DNA from: Hamadaea flava
GTDB taxonomy: Bacteria > Actinomycetota > Actinomycetes > Mycobacteriales > Micromonosporaceae
Direction of reading: 5' to 3'
Assembly: GCF_024172085.1 (NCBI RefSeq)
Contig: NZ_JAMZDZ010000001.1
Span: forward strand, 8,060,001-8,124,000
DNA length: 64,000 nt
This document shows positions 25,123-33,942 of this stretch, one piece after another; the first letter of the stretch is position 1; each line of letters starts with the position of its first letter. The notes beneath the pieces are model-generated. The model had not been told where the DNA came from, searched no databases, and saw only the letters and a list, made by a program, of their open reading frames with translations. Made by a program: the position numbers and the translations under genes.

Positions 25123-27792
25123 TTGCGCCGACCGTCTTCCGGCCGCCTCGCGGCGTACGCCGTCGTGCTCGCCGTGCTCGCCAGTCCGACGCTGTGGACG
25201 TTGTGGCGATCCGGCCCGGCCGAGGCGGCAGCGGGCGCCACCATCACCATCGAGAAGGGCGCGGACCGCACCGGCGCGCAGACCGTGTCCGGATTGGCCG
25301 GGGCGACCTTCGACCTGTACGCCGGACTGTCGACCGGGTCGCCGAGCGGTACCCCGGCCGCGACCTGCACGACGGGCGCCGACGGCACCTGCACTGTCAC
25401 CGTGCCCGCCCGTACCGGCAACAACCAGGGGTACTGGGTGGTCGAACGGACCGCCCCGGCGGGCTACTCGATCATCTCTCAGCTCAACACCGGCGGCGGC
25501 AGCACGACGCCGACGACCTACAACCAGTACTTCACCGGCAACGTCAGCAACAATCAGAGCTACCAGGTGCCGAATCCGGCGACCGGTAACACGAACGCGA
25601 CGGCCCGCGGCGACTTCTGGGCCGACGTTCGCGACAACCCGTCGGTGCCCGACCGTTGCGGGCTGAACATCGCGCTGCTCGTGGACGTGTCCGGGTCGAT
25701 CGCGGCGTCCCTGCCGACCGTGCAGGACGCCGCGAACGGGTTCGTCGACGCGCTCACCGGCACGCCGTCGCGGATCGCCGTCTACAGCTTCGCCACCAAT
25801 GCGAGCGCGCTGCTGGGACCGACCGCGGTGCCGGACAGCGGATCGGCGCAGACCGTCAAGAACGTGATCAACGGCCTGACCGCCGGCGGCGGCACGAACT
25901 GGGACTCCGGCCTGTGGACGATCGCCGCCGCGACCACCACCTTCGACGCGGTCGTCATGCTCACCGACGGCAACCCGACGTTCTACGGGCCGAACGCCGA
26001 CGGCCCCGGCAACTTCACCCGCTTTCGCGAGGTCGAGAACGGCATCTTCTCCGCCAACGCGCTGAAGGCACTCGGAACCAAGGTCGTCGCGGTCGGAGTG
26101 GGCGCCGGGATCAGCGGCTCACCCCTCAACCTTCAGGCGATCTCCGGGCCGGTCGAGGGCACGGACTACGTGCAGACCGGCTACGACCAACTCGCCGCGG
26201 TCTTCCGCGAGATCGCGCTGCGGACCTGCTCGGGGTCGATCAGTGTGGTCAAGCGGATCGTGCCGCCCCTCGGCACGATCGACGACGGCGTTCCGGCCGG
26301 TGGCTGGGAGTTCACCACCACGACGTCCGGCGTCACCCCGGCGTCGGGCACGACCGCCGGCGACTCCGGTGCGGTCAGCTTCGAGGCCGACCTCGCGGGC
26401 GCGCCGTCGCTGCCGGTCACGCTGACCGAGACGCCGCAGGCCGGTTTCACCTTGGTGCAGAACGAGGGCCAGAACGCCACCTGCACTTCGGACGGCGACA
26501 CCATCACGTCGACGAATGCGGGCGCGACCGGCTTCACCGTGCCCGCCATCAGCAACGCGATCGTCACCTGCACCGTCTACAACCGAGCCCCGGAGCCGCC
26601 CGCCACGGTGACCGTGAACAAGAAGTGGGTCATCCAGGGCACCCCGTACGACGAGCCCAGCCAGCCCGCCGAGTTCCAGGCGGCGCTGACCCTGACGGGG
26701 CAGACCACACCGGTCTGGGGCCAGACCTACGGCGGCTACCTCACGGATGACGTGGTCACGATCGGGGAGACCGTGAACATGGACCTGCTGCCGCCGGGCT
26801 GCTCGGTCAGTGCGACCCAGGGCGACATCGGTACCAAGACCCTGGTGGCCGGAGACAACGTCTTCACCGTCACGAACACGGTCACCTGCGAGACCACGCT
26901 GAAGCTGGTCAAGAACGTGATCAACCCCTATTCCGACGCCGAACCCGCCGACAGCTGGACGCTCACCGCGTACGCCGAGGACGGGACCGTCGTCTTCAGC
27001 GGAACCACGGGCGTCCAGTCGGCGATCAATCCCGGCACCCTCCACCTGCTCGGTGAGACCACCGTGACCGGGTACGCCCAGGACCGGGGTCCCCACGCGG
27101 TGATCGTGCCGCCGTCCACCGGCAGTTGGAGTTGCGCGCTGCGGCAGCGTGACGGCACGCTCGGCCCGGAGTACGACGGGCTCAACGGCGGCGTCACAGT
27201 CCAGCTGGGACAGCAGGCCGAGTGCACGGCGACCAACCGCGCTCAGCGCGCCAAGCTGACCCTGCGCAAGCAGGTCGACAACACCGGCGGCGGCGACGCC
27301 GAGCCGGCGGACTGGCGCCTCAACGCGGTGGCGGGCGGCGGCGCGACCGCGATCACCGGCCGCGACGGCGACGCATCGGTCACCGCCGCCGACGCGGTTC
27401 CGGGCGCCGTGTACGCCCTGAGCGAGATCGACGGCCCCACCGATTACACACTGAACTCGGTGACATGTGTGCTCACGGGAACCGACACCGTCGTGCCGAC
27501 GCCGGGTGACACGCTGACCCCGGGTATCGGGCAGGACATCACCTGCACCTTCGCCAACGCGTTCGTGGCCCCGACGCCGACGCCGACCGAATCGCCGTCC
27601 CCATCGGAGTCTCCGTCGCCGTCTGAGTCGCCGTCCCCGTCGGACTCGGCTTCGCCGAGCGTGAGCAGCACGACGCCGCCACCCATTCCCGTGACGGGAA
27701 CCCCGACGGGACGGATGGCGGCGTACGCGGTGGGTCTGCTGGCGCTCGGCGCCGGGTTGCTGCTGCTGGCCCGCTTGCGACGGCGTACCTGA
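25123..27792 (+). CDS. Sortase-anchored VWA/SpaA-like surface protein
   Basis: An 889-residue surface protein. A signal segment (about 8-35) is followed by a SpaA-like prealbumin domain (GATFDLYAG...VVERTAPAGYS in outline), then a VWA domain with MIDAS DVSGS from Asp188 and MLTDGNP, then four or five further SpaA/Cna-B-like domains. A Pro/Ser/Glu stalk leads to IPVTG (855-859), a hydrophobic helix and RLRRRT, a class E-like sortase signal. The TTG at 25123 was chosen because codons before it lose the GC-rich third position and AAGGG lies suitably upstream; GTG 25024 and 25114 are alternatives. It may be a pilus tip or adhesin. No sortase gene is in the window. Confidence 0.85.
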   Translation: MRRPSSGRLAAYAVVLAVLASPTLWTLWRSGPAEAAAGATITIEKGADRTGAQTVSGLAGATFDLYAGLSTGSPSGTPAATCTTGADGTCTVTVPARTGNNQGYWVVERTAPAGYSIISQLNTGGGSTTPTTYNQYFTGNVSNNQSYQVPNPATGNTNATARGDFWADVRDNPSVPDRCGLNIALLVDVSGSIAASLPTVQDAANGFVDALTGTPSRIAVYSFATNASALLGPTAVPDSGSAQTVKNVINGLTAGGGTNWDSGLWTIAAATTTFDAVVMLTDGNPTFYGPNADGPGNFTRFREVENGIFSANALKALGTKVVAVGVGAGISGSPLNLQAISGPVEGTDYVQTGYDQLAAVFREIALRTCSGSISVVKRIVPPLGTIDDGVPAGGWEFTTTTSGVTPASGTTAGDSGAVSFEADLAGAPSLPVTLTETPQAGFTLVQNEGQNATCTSDGDTITSTNAGATGFTVPAISNAIVTCTVYNRAPEPPATVTVNKKWVIQGTPYDEPSQPAEFQAALTLTGQTTPVWGQTYGGYLTDDVVTIGETVNMDLLPPGCSVSATQGDIGTKTLVAGDNVFTVTNTVTCETTLKLVKNVINPYSDAEPADSWTLTAYAEDGTVVFSGTTGVQSAINPGTLHLLGETTVTGYAQDRGPHAVIVPPSTGSWSCALRQRDGTLGPEYDGLNGGVTVQLGQQAECTATNRAQRAKLTLRKQVDNTGGGDAEPADWRLNAVAGGGATAITGRDGDASVTAADAVPGAVYALSEIDGPTDYTLNSVTCVLTGTDTVVPTPGDTLTPGIGQDITCTFANAFVAPTPTPTESPSPSESPSPSESPSPSDSASPSVSSTTPPPIPVTGTPTGRMAAYAVGLLALGAGLLLLARLRRRT

Positions 27793-27811
27793 CGGGACGG
27801 GCCGGTCGCGG

Positions 27812-28264
27812 TCAGAAGACCGGACCGTGACCGGTCGCCCCGGTGATCGTGATGATCATGATGGTGCGGCGGCGACGCCGGGTCATCACGGCGAACACGG
27901 CGCTGAGCACGACCAGTTCGAGATCCGGCCAGTCACCGGTGACCTTGACCTGGGCCTCGCCCCGGGAGAACGCCGGCAGCCGCAGCTCGATGGTCCGGCC
28001 GTCGCGCTCCAAGCGGGCGCCCCGGCGGCCGATCTGCCACCGGACCGGGCCACCGGGACCGGGCACGTGCGAGTTCTGCGGATGCAACCGCACGGCCGGG
28101 CCGCTGCCGGCCTGCGCCGTGACGCCGATCCGATAACGGTCGGTGGGATGGACGGTCCATTCGCGGTCACCGAGCCGGATGACGGCCCGCCGCCACCCCA
28201 CCCCCGTACGCAGTGTCGCCGCACCGAAGTGATACAAGCCGTGGCTCTTGCGTACCTCGGTCAT
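27812..28264 (-). CDS. Hypothetical protein, 150 aa
   Basis: I recognise no family. The protein has a beta-rich, charged N-terminal two thirds (HGLYHFGAATLRTG, IELRLPAFS) and a hydrophobic segment near 115-128, then a run of basic residues RRRRRT and an Ile-rich end. The ATG at 28264 overlaps the stop of the DUF6069-like gene by 4 nt, which supports translation and an operon. It could be a membrane-associated protein with one helix. Function unknown. Confidence 0.6.
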   Translation of the reverse strand: MTEVRKSHGLYHFGAATLRTGVGWRRAVIRLGDREWTVHPTDRYRIGVTAQAGSGPAVRLHPQNSHVPGPGGPVRWQIGRRGARLERDGRTIELRLPAFSRGEAQVKVTGDWPDLELVVLSAVFAVMTRRRRRTIMIITITGATGHGPVF

Positions 28265-28641
28265 CGGGCGCTCCAGCGCAGGCCCGGGATCACCACGGCG
28301 CCGACCGCGAGGTGCAGCGCTGCCAGACCGAGCTTGGCCGCACCGGACACTCCGCCGGTCGGCCCCAGCAGGAGCGACAGCAGCAGGAACCCGCTGGCGA
28401 TCAGGGTCCAGATCAGCAGCGCCCGGCCGGTCACACGTTCCAGCAGGGCGAGCAGGCCCCAGCCGGCGAGGGCGGAGACGGCGCCGGCGATCAGCGCAGC
28501 GGCGAGCGTCACCTCCATGGTCGAGGTGCCGGTCTGCACGGCGAGGTCGATTCCGGCCGGTCCGGACAGCAGGGCGAACCCCGCTCCGGCGACGGCGACG
28601 GCGGCGGCGGTGACGCTGAGGCGGCGTACTGATTTCGTCAT
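28261..28641 (-). CDS. DUF6069-like membrane protein
   Basis: A 126-residue protein with four hydrophobic helices and short loops, ending LHLAVGAVVIPGLRW. The four-helix layout and the final motif resemble the actinobacterial DUF6069 family, whose function is unknown. ATG 28641 was chosen over an upstream start because the first helix follows directly. It is the first gene of a two-gene operon and lies divergent from a NarL-type two-component system, possibly its target, which is an inference from the shared promoter region. Confidence 0.65.
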   Translation of the reverse strand: MTKSVRRLSVTAAAVAVAGAGFALLSGPAGIDLAVQTGTSTMEVTLAAALIAGAVSALAGWGLLALLERVTGRALLIWTLIASGFLLLSLLLGPTGGVSGAAKLGLAALHLAVGAVVIPGLRWSAR

Positions 28642-28769
28642 GCCGGAAGCTTCGCCCCGGCGCACCGGGCGGGTCATCGGTCCGCAAGCCGCCCCGTCTC
28701 CTGCTTTGGTCGCGCGCCTACTTCTTAAGTAGGTGGTCGCCGGGCTCCGTCCCTGGTTAGCCTGCCAGC

Positions 28770-29876
28770 GTGAACGCCCGAAAAGCCGGCCTGACGATCA
28801 CGCTCGCCGTGATCGGCGCTCTGATCGCGTACGCCCTGTGGGGTGCGAGCCAGAACGACCCCGACAGCTTCCCGCTCGACGTGATCGTCGCGCTCGTGTC
28901 GCTCGGCGTCACCGCGTGGCTCTACCGGCAGCCGTTCGCCGGTGGGGTGACCGCCGCAGTGCTCGCCGCGGTCTCCCCGGTCGCGACGCCGGTCGCCAGC
29001 TTCGCCGCGTTCCACACCGCCCGGCGACGGCCGTTCCGCGAAGCGCTCGTCGTCACCGTGCTCGGCATACTCGCCCAGGCGGTGCAGGGGATCTGGCGTA
29101 CTCCGGCAGGGGTTTCCTACGGGTGGTGGCTGCTGCTGATGACGGCGGCGTACGCGGCGCTGCTGGGCTGGGGAACGTGGGCGCAGGCCCGCGCGAACCT
29201 GCTCCGGGCGTTGCACGAACGGGCTCGGCGAGCCGAGGAGGAGCAGGAACGCCGGATCGGCGAGGCCCGCCGGGCCGAACGCAACCGCATCGCTCGCGAG
29301 ATGCACGACGTTCTCGCCCACCGGCTGTCGTTGCTGGCCACCTACGCGGGCGCGGTCGAGTATCGGCCGGACGCCCCGCCCGAGCGGCTGACCGAGGCCG
29401 CCCGGGTCATCCGGGCCGGCGCCCACCAGGCCCTCGAGGATCTGCGCGAGGTGATCACCCTGATGCGCTCCGGCGACGACGACAACCCGGACGCCCCCGC
29501 CGGACAGACCCTCGCCGACCTGCCCGGACTGCTCGCCGAGGCGCGGGCGGCCGGCCAGCGCGTCGACTTCGACGACGGCCTCGACCTGGACGGCATGCCG
29601 CCGGCACTCGGGCGGTGTGCGTATCGCGTGGTGCAGGAAGGACTGACGAACGCGCGCAAGCACGCCCCCGGGCAGGCGGTGACGCTCCAGCTCACGTCCC
29701 ACCCGGCGACCATCGTGGTACGCAACAAGACGGTCCCGGGCGAGTCGGGACCGGGAGCCGGGACCGGGCTGGCCGGGCTGACCGAGCGGGTGACCCTGGT
29801 CGGCGGCGAGCTGGAGCACGAGATCGACGCCGACGGCGAGTTCCGGCTCACCGTGCGACTACCGTGGCCGTCATGA
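28770..29876 (+). CDS. Sensor histidine kinase, NarL/DesK type
   Basis: A 368-residue membrane kinase. Four or five hydrophobic helices fill residues 1-140, with no large external domain. The dimerisation and phosphotransfer helix reads RIAREMHDVLAHRLSLL, with the phosphoacceptor His in EMHDV. The ATPase domain has VVQEGLTNARKHA (N box) and GAGTGLAGLTERV (G box). The membrane layout suggests sensing within the membrane, as in DesK-like or LiaS-like kinases. The response regulator gene overlaps its end by 4 nt. The GTG start at 28770 begins just before the first helix. Confidence 0.9.
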   Translation: MNARKAGLTITLAVIGALIAYALWGASQNDPDSFPLDVIVALVSLGVTAWLYRQPFAGGVTAAVLAAVSPVATPVASFAAFHTARRRPFREALVVTVLGILAQAVQGIWRTPAGVSYGWWLLLMTAAYAALLGWGTWAQARANLLRALHERARRAEEEQERRIGEARRAERNRIAREMHDVLAHRLSLLATYAGAVEYRPDAPPERLTEAARVIRAGAHQALEDLREVITLMRSGDDDNPDAPAGQTLADLPGLLAEARAAGQRVDFDDGLDLDGMPPALGRCAYRVVQEGLTNARKHAPGQAVTLQLTSHPATIVVRNKTVPGESGPGAGTGLAGLTERVTLVGGELEHEIDADGEFRLTVRLPWPS

Positions 29877-30517
29877 TCAGAGTGGTGATCGTCGACGACG
29901 ACCCGTTGGTACGCGGGGCGCTGACGATGATGCTGGACGGCGCGGACGGCATCGCGGTCGTCGGCGAGGCCGCCGACGGCGCGCAGGCGCTGACGGCGGT
30001 CGAGCGGCACGGCCCGGACGTGGTGCTGATGGACATCCGGATGCCCGGCGTGAGCGGCATCGCCGCGACCGAGCGGATCCGGCGGCGCGCCCGGCCGCCC
30101 GAGATCATCATGCTGACCACGTTCGACTCCGACGACCACATCGTGCGTGCGCTGCGTGCGGGCGCGAGCGGTTTCCTGCTCAAGGACACCCCGCCGGACC
30201 GCATCGCGGCCGCCGTCCGCAGCGTGGCCGCCGGGGAGCCGATCCTGTCGCCGAGCGTGACCCGCCGCCTGGTCGACCAGGTGACGACGGGCGCGGCGGC
30301 GGGCGAGAGCGCGCGTGCGACCCTGGCCGCCCTCACCCCGCGCGAACGGGACGTCGTCCTCGCGATCGCCCAAGGACGCTCGAACGCCGAAATCGCCGGA
30401 GAACTGCTGATGAGCCTCACGACGGTCAAAGCGCACGTGTCGCACATCCTCACCAAACTCGACCTGACCAACCGTACGCAGATCGCTCTGCTCGCCCACG
30501 ACGCCGGCCTGATCTGA
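29873..30517 (+). CDS. NarL/FixJ-family response regulator
   Basis: A 214-residue regulator. The receiver starts RVVIVDDDPLVRG, has the phosphoacceptor Asp in VLMDIRMPG, a Thr in MLTTFDSDD and a conserved Lys in FLLKDTPP. The C-terminal LuxR helix-turn-helix reads LTPRERDVVLAIAQGRSN followed by VKAHVSHILTKL. It is translated with the kinase through an ATGA overlap, so the two form a pair. The divergent DUF6069-like operon could be controlled by it. Confidence 0.93.
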   Translation: MIRVVIVDDDPLVRGALTMMLDGADGIAVVGEAADGAQALTAVERHGPDVVLMDIRMPGVSGIAATERIRRRARPPEIIMLTTFDSDDHIVRALRAGASGFLLKDTPPDRIAAAVRSVAAGEPILSPSVTRRLVDQVTTGAAAGESARATLAALTPRERDVVLAIAQGRSNAEIAGELLMSLTTVKAHVSHILTKLDLTNRTQIALLAHDAGLI

Positions 30518-30561
30518 CCGAACCCGCACCTGCGTGCTCGGGATGGCATAGCGTCGAAATC

Positions 30562-30849
30562 ATGATCGGCACGATTTTGTGGGGGATCATCGGCGGCGCC
30601 ATCGTGGGCATCCTCGCCCGTCTGCTGCTGCCGGGCAAGCAACACATTTCCATGCTCGTGACAGTGATCGTCGGTATCGTCGCCGCGACGCTGGGCGGGC
30701 TGATCGCCGACTGGATCGGGGTGGGCGACACCAAGGGCATCGACTGGATCCGGCACTTCATCCAGATCGCCCTGGCCATCCTGTTCGTGTGGCTCGCCGA
30801 CCGGATGTTCAGCAGCCGGCGTTCGCCACCGGCCGTTCCGGCCCGCTAG
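30562..30849 (+). CDS. GlsB/YeaQ/YmgE-like small membrane protein
   Basis: A 95-residue protein with three hydrophobic helices. The start GTILWGIIGGAIVGILARLLLPG and the later IVGIVAATLGGLIADWIG are close to the transglycosylase-associated protein pattern (quoted cores: GGAIVGILARLLLPG). Family members are induced by general stress; the biochemical role is unknown. The gene stands alone, 44 nt after the response regulator gene, and ends 15 nt before the end of the opposing membrane protein gene. Confidence 0.85.
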   Translation: MIGTILWGIIGGAIVGILARLLLPGKQHISMLVTVIVGIVAATLGGLIADWIGVGDTKGIDWIRHFIQIALAILFVWLADRMFSSRRSPPAVPAR

Positions 30850-30864
30850 CCGGATTCACGGGTA

Positions 30865-32199
30865 TCACCAGACTGTGTGCAGCAGGTGGTTCACGGCCAA
30901 CGCCGTGACCGCCTGCGCCACGAGCCACGCTTTCCGCCTCGGCAGCAGTGCGGCTGCGGCCGGCAGCCAGATCGCGAACGGCAGCCAGATTCGTTCCACC
31001 TCGGCTTTGCTCAGGCCGGACAGGTCCGCCACGACGATCGCCGCGACCGCGCCCAGCGCCAGGATCGCGACCTTCTGCGCTGGATCAGGGTTCTCGGTCG
31101 AATCTTGGCCCAAGATTCGACCCGGAACCCTGATCCAATGCGGGCTGCGAGCGCGGCGAGCCCAGCGAGTGGCGTGGCGAGCGGCTGCGGCGACGGCGGC
31201 GTACCCGGCTGGGCCGGCGCTGAACGCCAACGCCGCGAGGTTCGCCCACACCCAGTACCAGTAGGGACGCTGGGCGGCGATGCCCTGGTAGTAGCGCACA
31301 CGGACAGCGGCGTACCCGTCGAACCACCAGAACCCGGCGGCGGCGAACGCGGCGATCGGGAGCACCGCGCCAGCCGACGCCCACAGCAGCGGTCGCCAGC
31401 GCCGGGCGGCGACGGCGACCGCCACGGCGAGGAAGGCCATCAGGACCAATCCGTACGACAGGAACACCGCGTATCCGAAGAGTAATCCGGCCGGCAGCGC
31501 CCAGACCGCACGGCCGGTGGCCAGCAGGGCGACCGCGACCGACGTGACCCCGAGGAACAGGCCGTCGGCGGAGACGCCGACCCAGACCGCGCCCGGGAAC
31601 AGGATCACGAAGGGCACGGCGGCGCGAGCGACCTCGGGAGAGCCCAACGAGCGGAGCGTGGCCGGGACGGCCACCGCAGCCAGTGATCCGACCGCGATGC
31701 ACACCAACGCCGCAGGTACGCCGCCCGCCAACCCGATCCGGTCGAGCCCGGCGAAGACCAGCAATGCCCCGGGTGGATGCCCGGCCGCCTGCGTGTTCCA
31801 CGAATCGGGCTGGAAGTCCAGGATGCGGTCGGCGTACCCGCGGATCATCGAGGGGATATCCCCGGTGTGGGGGAGCGCGGCGAGGTATTCCGCGTCGACG
31901 GTCAGCCGGGTGGCGACCCCGTCGTGCCAGCCGTCCACCAGCGCCAGGCTCAGCGTCCAGCCGAATGCGGCGGCGTAGGACACCGCCATGAGGCGACCCC
32001 ACGGCCAGGACGTGGGCAGCGCGAAGATCACCAGCGCTGCGATCACGACGGCGGGGATGGTTCCGGGACCTGCATGGGGATCCCGGAGGGCGTACAGGGG
32101 AGCGGTGGCGGCCTGGACGTCGACGTGCTGTCCGACGAGGACCGCCGCCACGACCAGCGCGATCGTGCCGGCCAGGACGAGGAGGTCAGGCCGCCGCAA
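30865..32199 (-). CDS. Polytopic membrane protein, possible GT-C glycosyltransferase
   Basis: A 444-residue protein with about eleven hydrophobic helices. The large first loop contains DSWNTQAAGHPPGALLVF; acidic and Pro/His-rich loops after the early helices are usual in GT-C mannosyl- or arabinosyltransferase-like proteins, but no firm signature is visible. A cytoplasmic or external loop near residues 355-375 is encoded by a 57-bp palindromic repeat that is in frame. The gene overlaps the epimerase gene by 14 nt and so is co-expressed with a sugar nucleotide enzyme, which supports a glycosylation role. Confidence 0.7.
   Translation of the reverse strand: MRRPDLLVLAGTIALVVAAVLVGQHVDVQAATAPLYALRDPHAGPGTIPAVVIAALVIFALPTSWPWGRLMAVSYAAAFGWTLSLALVDGWHDGVATRLTVDAEYLAALPHTGDIPSMIRGYADRILDFQPDSWNTQAAGHPPGALLVFAGLDRIGLAGGVPAALVCIAVGSLAAVAVPATLRSLGSPEVARAAVPFVILFPGAVWVGVSADGLFLGVTSVAVALLATGRAVWALPAGLLFGYAVFLSYGLVLMAFLAVAVAVAARRWRPLLWASAGAVLPIAAFAAAGFWWFDGYAAVRVRYYQGIAAQRPYWYWVWANLAALAFSAGPAGYAAVAAAARHATRWARRARSPHWIRVPGRILGQDSTENPDPAQKVAILALGAVAAIVVADLSGLSKAEVERIWLPFAIWLPAAAALLPRRKAWLVAQAVTALAVNHLLHTVW
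31081..31137. repeat. Interspersed palindrome, type A, inside a coding sequence
   Basis: Two 28-nt arms (31081-31108 and 31110-31137) match at 26 positions. The element is 57 bp, that is 19 codons, and keeps the membrane protein frame open. The arms begin TGGATCAGGGTTC and end GGTCGAATCTTGG. A second copy lies at 38319-38412. Confidence 0.85.
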
Positions 32200-33178
32200 A
32201 CTCCGCCATCCCCTCCTCGAACGGGACGGCCGCAGTGAAGCCGAGTTCGGTGCCCGCGCGGGCGGGTGAGGCGACGATGTGCCGGACGTCGCCCGCCCGG
32301 AACTGCCCGGTGACGACCGGATCCGGCCCGGCCATCACGCCGGCCAACGCGATGGCCAGATCGCCGACCGTCCGGGGCGCGCCTGAGGCGATGTTGAACG
32401 CCCGGAACGACGCGGTCGCCGGATCATCCACCCAGGACAGTGCGGCCAGGTTGGCGGCGGCGACGTCGCGTACGTGGACGAAGTCGCGGCGCTGGCCGCC
32501 GTCCTCGAACACCTGTGGCGCACGCCCTGCGGCCAGCGCTGACCGGAACAACGCGGCGACCCCGGCGTACGGGGTATCGCGGGGCATCCCGGGACCGTAG
32601 ACGTTGTGGTAGCGCAGGGCGGCGCACCGGCTGCCCGACGCGTGCGCCCAGGCAGCCGCGAGGTGCTCCTGCGCCAGCTTCGTGGCCGCGTACACGCTGC
32701 GGGGGTCGAGCGCCGCGTCCTCGTCGATCACCTCCGGCGTCACGCCCGCGCCACACCGCGGGCAGGTGGGCTCGAACAGGCCCGCGCTCAGATCCTGCTC
32801 GTGGCGCACTCCCGCCCGCACCGGGCCGTGCTCCAGGCACGTGTACGCGCCATCGCCGTACACCACCATGGAGGACGCGAGCACCAGCCGGCGTACGCCG
32901 TGCCGGGCCATCGCCGCCAGCAGCACGGCGGTGCCCAGGTCGTTGCAGCCCGCGTACTCGGGCAAGTCCTGCAGGTCGACGCCGAGGCCGACCATGGCCG
33001 CCTGATGGACGACGGCGTCGACGCCGGAGACCGCTCGGTCCATGGCGGCGGGGTCGCGGAGGTCCGCTCCGCCGGGCAGCGCCCGGTCGAAGACGCGGAC
33101 GTCGTGTCCGGACGCGGTCAGCAGATCGACGACGGAACGGCCGATGAACCCGGCCCCGCCGGTCACGAGAACCTTCAC
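32186..33178 (-). CDS. NAD-dependent sugar epimerase with zinc-site-like insert
   Basis: A 330-residue extended short-chain dehydrogenase. NAD binding: GGAGFIG (7-13); catalytic Tyr163 and Lys167 in YAATK, with Ser102-Ser103 upstream. Between strand and active site an insert holds Cys114-x2-His117 and Cys139-x2-Cys142 (TCLEH and CPRC), a possible zinc site. The same type of insert is known to me from dTDP-L-rhamnose 4-epimerase-like proteins, so a nucleotide-sugar epimerase is likely; the exact substrate is unsure. It leads an operon with the GT-C-like gene and is divergent from a glycosyltransferase operon. Confidence 0.85.
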   Translation of the reverse strand: MKVLVTGGAGFIGRSVVDLLTASGHDVRVFDRALPGGADLRDPAAMDRAVSGVDAVVHQAAMVGLGVDLQDLPEYAGCNDLGTAVLLAAMARHGVRRLVLASSMVVYGDGAYTCLEHGPVRAGVRHEQDLSAGLFEPTCPRCGAGVTPEVIDEDAALDPRSVYAATKLAQEHLAAAWAHASGSRCAALRYHNVYGPGMPRDTPYAGVAALFRSALAAGRAPQVFEDGGQRRDFVHVRDVAAANLAALSWVDDPATASFRAFNIASGAPRTVGDLAIALAGVMAGPDPVVTGQFRAGDVRHIVASPARAGTELGFTAAVPFEEGMAEFAAA

Positions 33179-33291
33179 GCCACTGACGGTAAGGGCCGCG
33201 GAGCGCCGCGCCGGGGAGGTGTCACGGGTTCGTAAGGATTTCGCCGGAGTCGTTAAGAATATGCGGCGGACTTCGACGGTACTTTGCCTTC

Positions 33292-33942
33292 ATGGTCGAC
33301 ATAATATTGCCGTGCCTCAATGAAGCTGCCGCATTGCCGCTGGTGCTGACCGGTCTGCCGACCGGCTATCGAGCCATCGTGGCGGACAACGGATCGACCG
33401 ACGACTCGGTCGCGGTGGCCCGCGCGTTCGGCGCCGAGGTGGTCCACGTGCCGCAGCGCGGGTTCGGCGCGGCCGTCCACGCTGGACTCGAAGCGGCCAC
33501 CGCCGACGTGGTCTGCATAGTGGACGCCGATGGCTCGTTCGACCTGCGCGACCTGCCCCGGGTCGTCGAACCGGTGGTCGCCGGGCAGGCCGACCTGATG
33601 CTCGGCCGGCGTACGCCCGGCCCCGGCGCCTGGCCATGGCACGCCCAGCAGGCCAACCGGCTGCTCGCCTGGTGGCTGCGCGGCGAACTGGACGTCGACA
33701 TCCACGATCTCGGTCCGATGCGGGCCGCCCGCCGAACGGAGTTGCTGGGTCTCGGTCTGCGGGACCGGCGGTTCGGCTATCCACTGGAGATGATCGTCGC
33801 CGCCGCCCGGGCCGGCTGGCGCATCGCCGAGGTGCCCGTCGCGTACGCCCCGCGCGCCGAGGGCACGAAGTCGAAGGTGACCGGCACCGTGCTCGGCACC
33901 GCCCGCACCGTCCGGGACATGACCAAGGTGCTGGCCGGATGA
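33292..33942 (+). CDS. Glycosyltransferase family 2 (DPM1-like)
   Basis: A 216-residue soluble GT-A enzyme. It begins VDIILPCLNEAAALP, has a nucleotide-binding VADNGSTDDS and the metal-binding DADGS (about 80-84), as in family 2 polyprenyl-phosphate sugar transferases. There are no transmembrane helices, so it resembles the short DPM1 form. It is the first of five genes joined by 4-nt overlaps or longer, so its product probably works with the DUF2064, methyltransferase and oxidoreductase proteins. The donor sugar is not known. Confidence 0.88.
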   Translation: MVDIILPCLNEAAALPLVLTGLPTGYRAIVADNGSTDDSVAVARAFGAEVVHVPQRGFGAAVHAGLEAATADVVCIVDADGSFDLRDLPRVVEPVVAGQADLMLGRRTPGPGAWPWHAQQANRLLAWWLRGELDVDIHDLGPMRAARRTELLGLGLRDRRFGYPLEMIVAAARAGWRIAEVPVAYAPRAEGTKSKVTGTVLGTARTVRDMTKVLAG

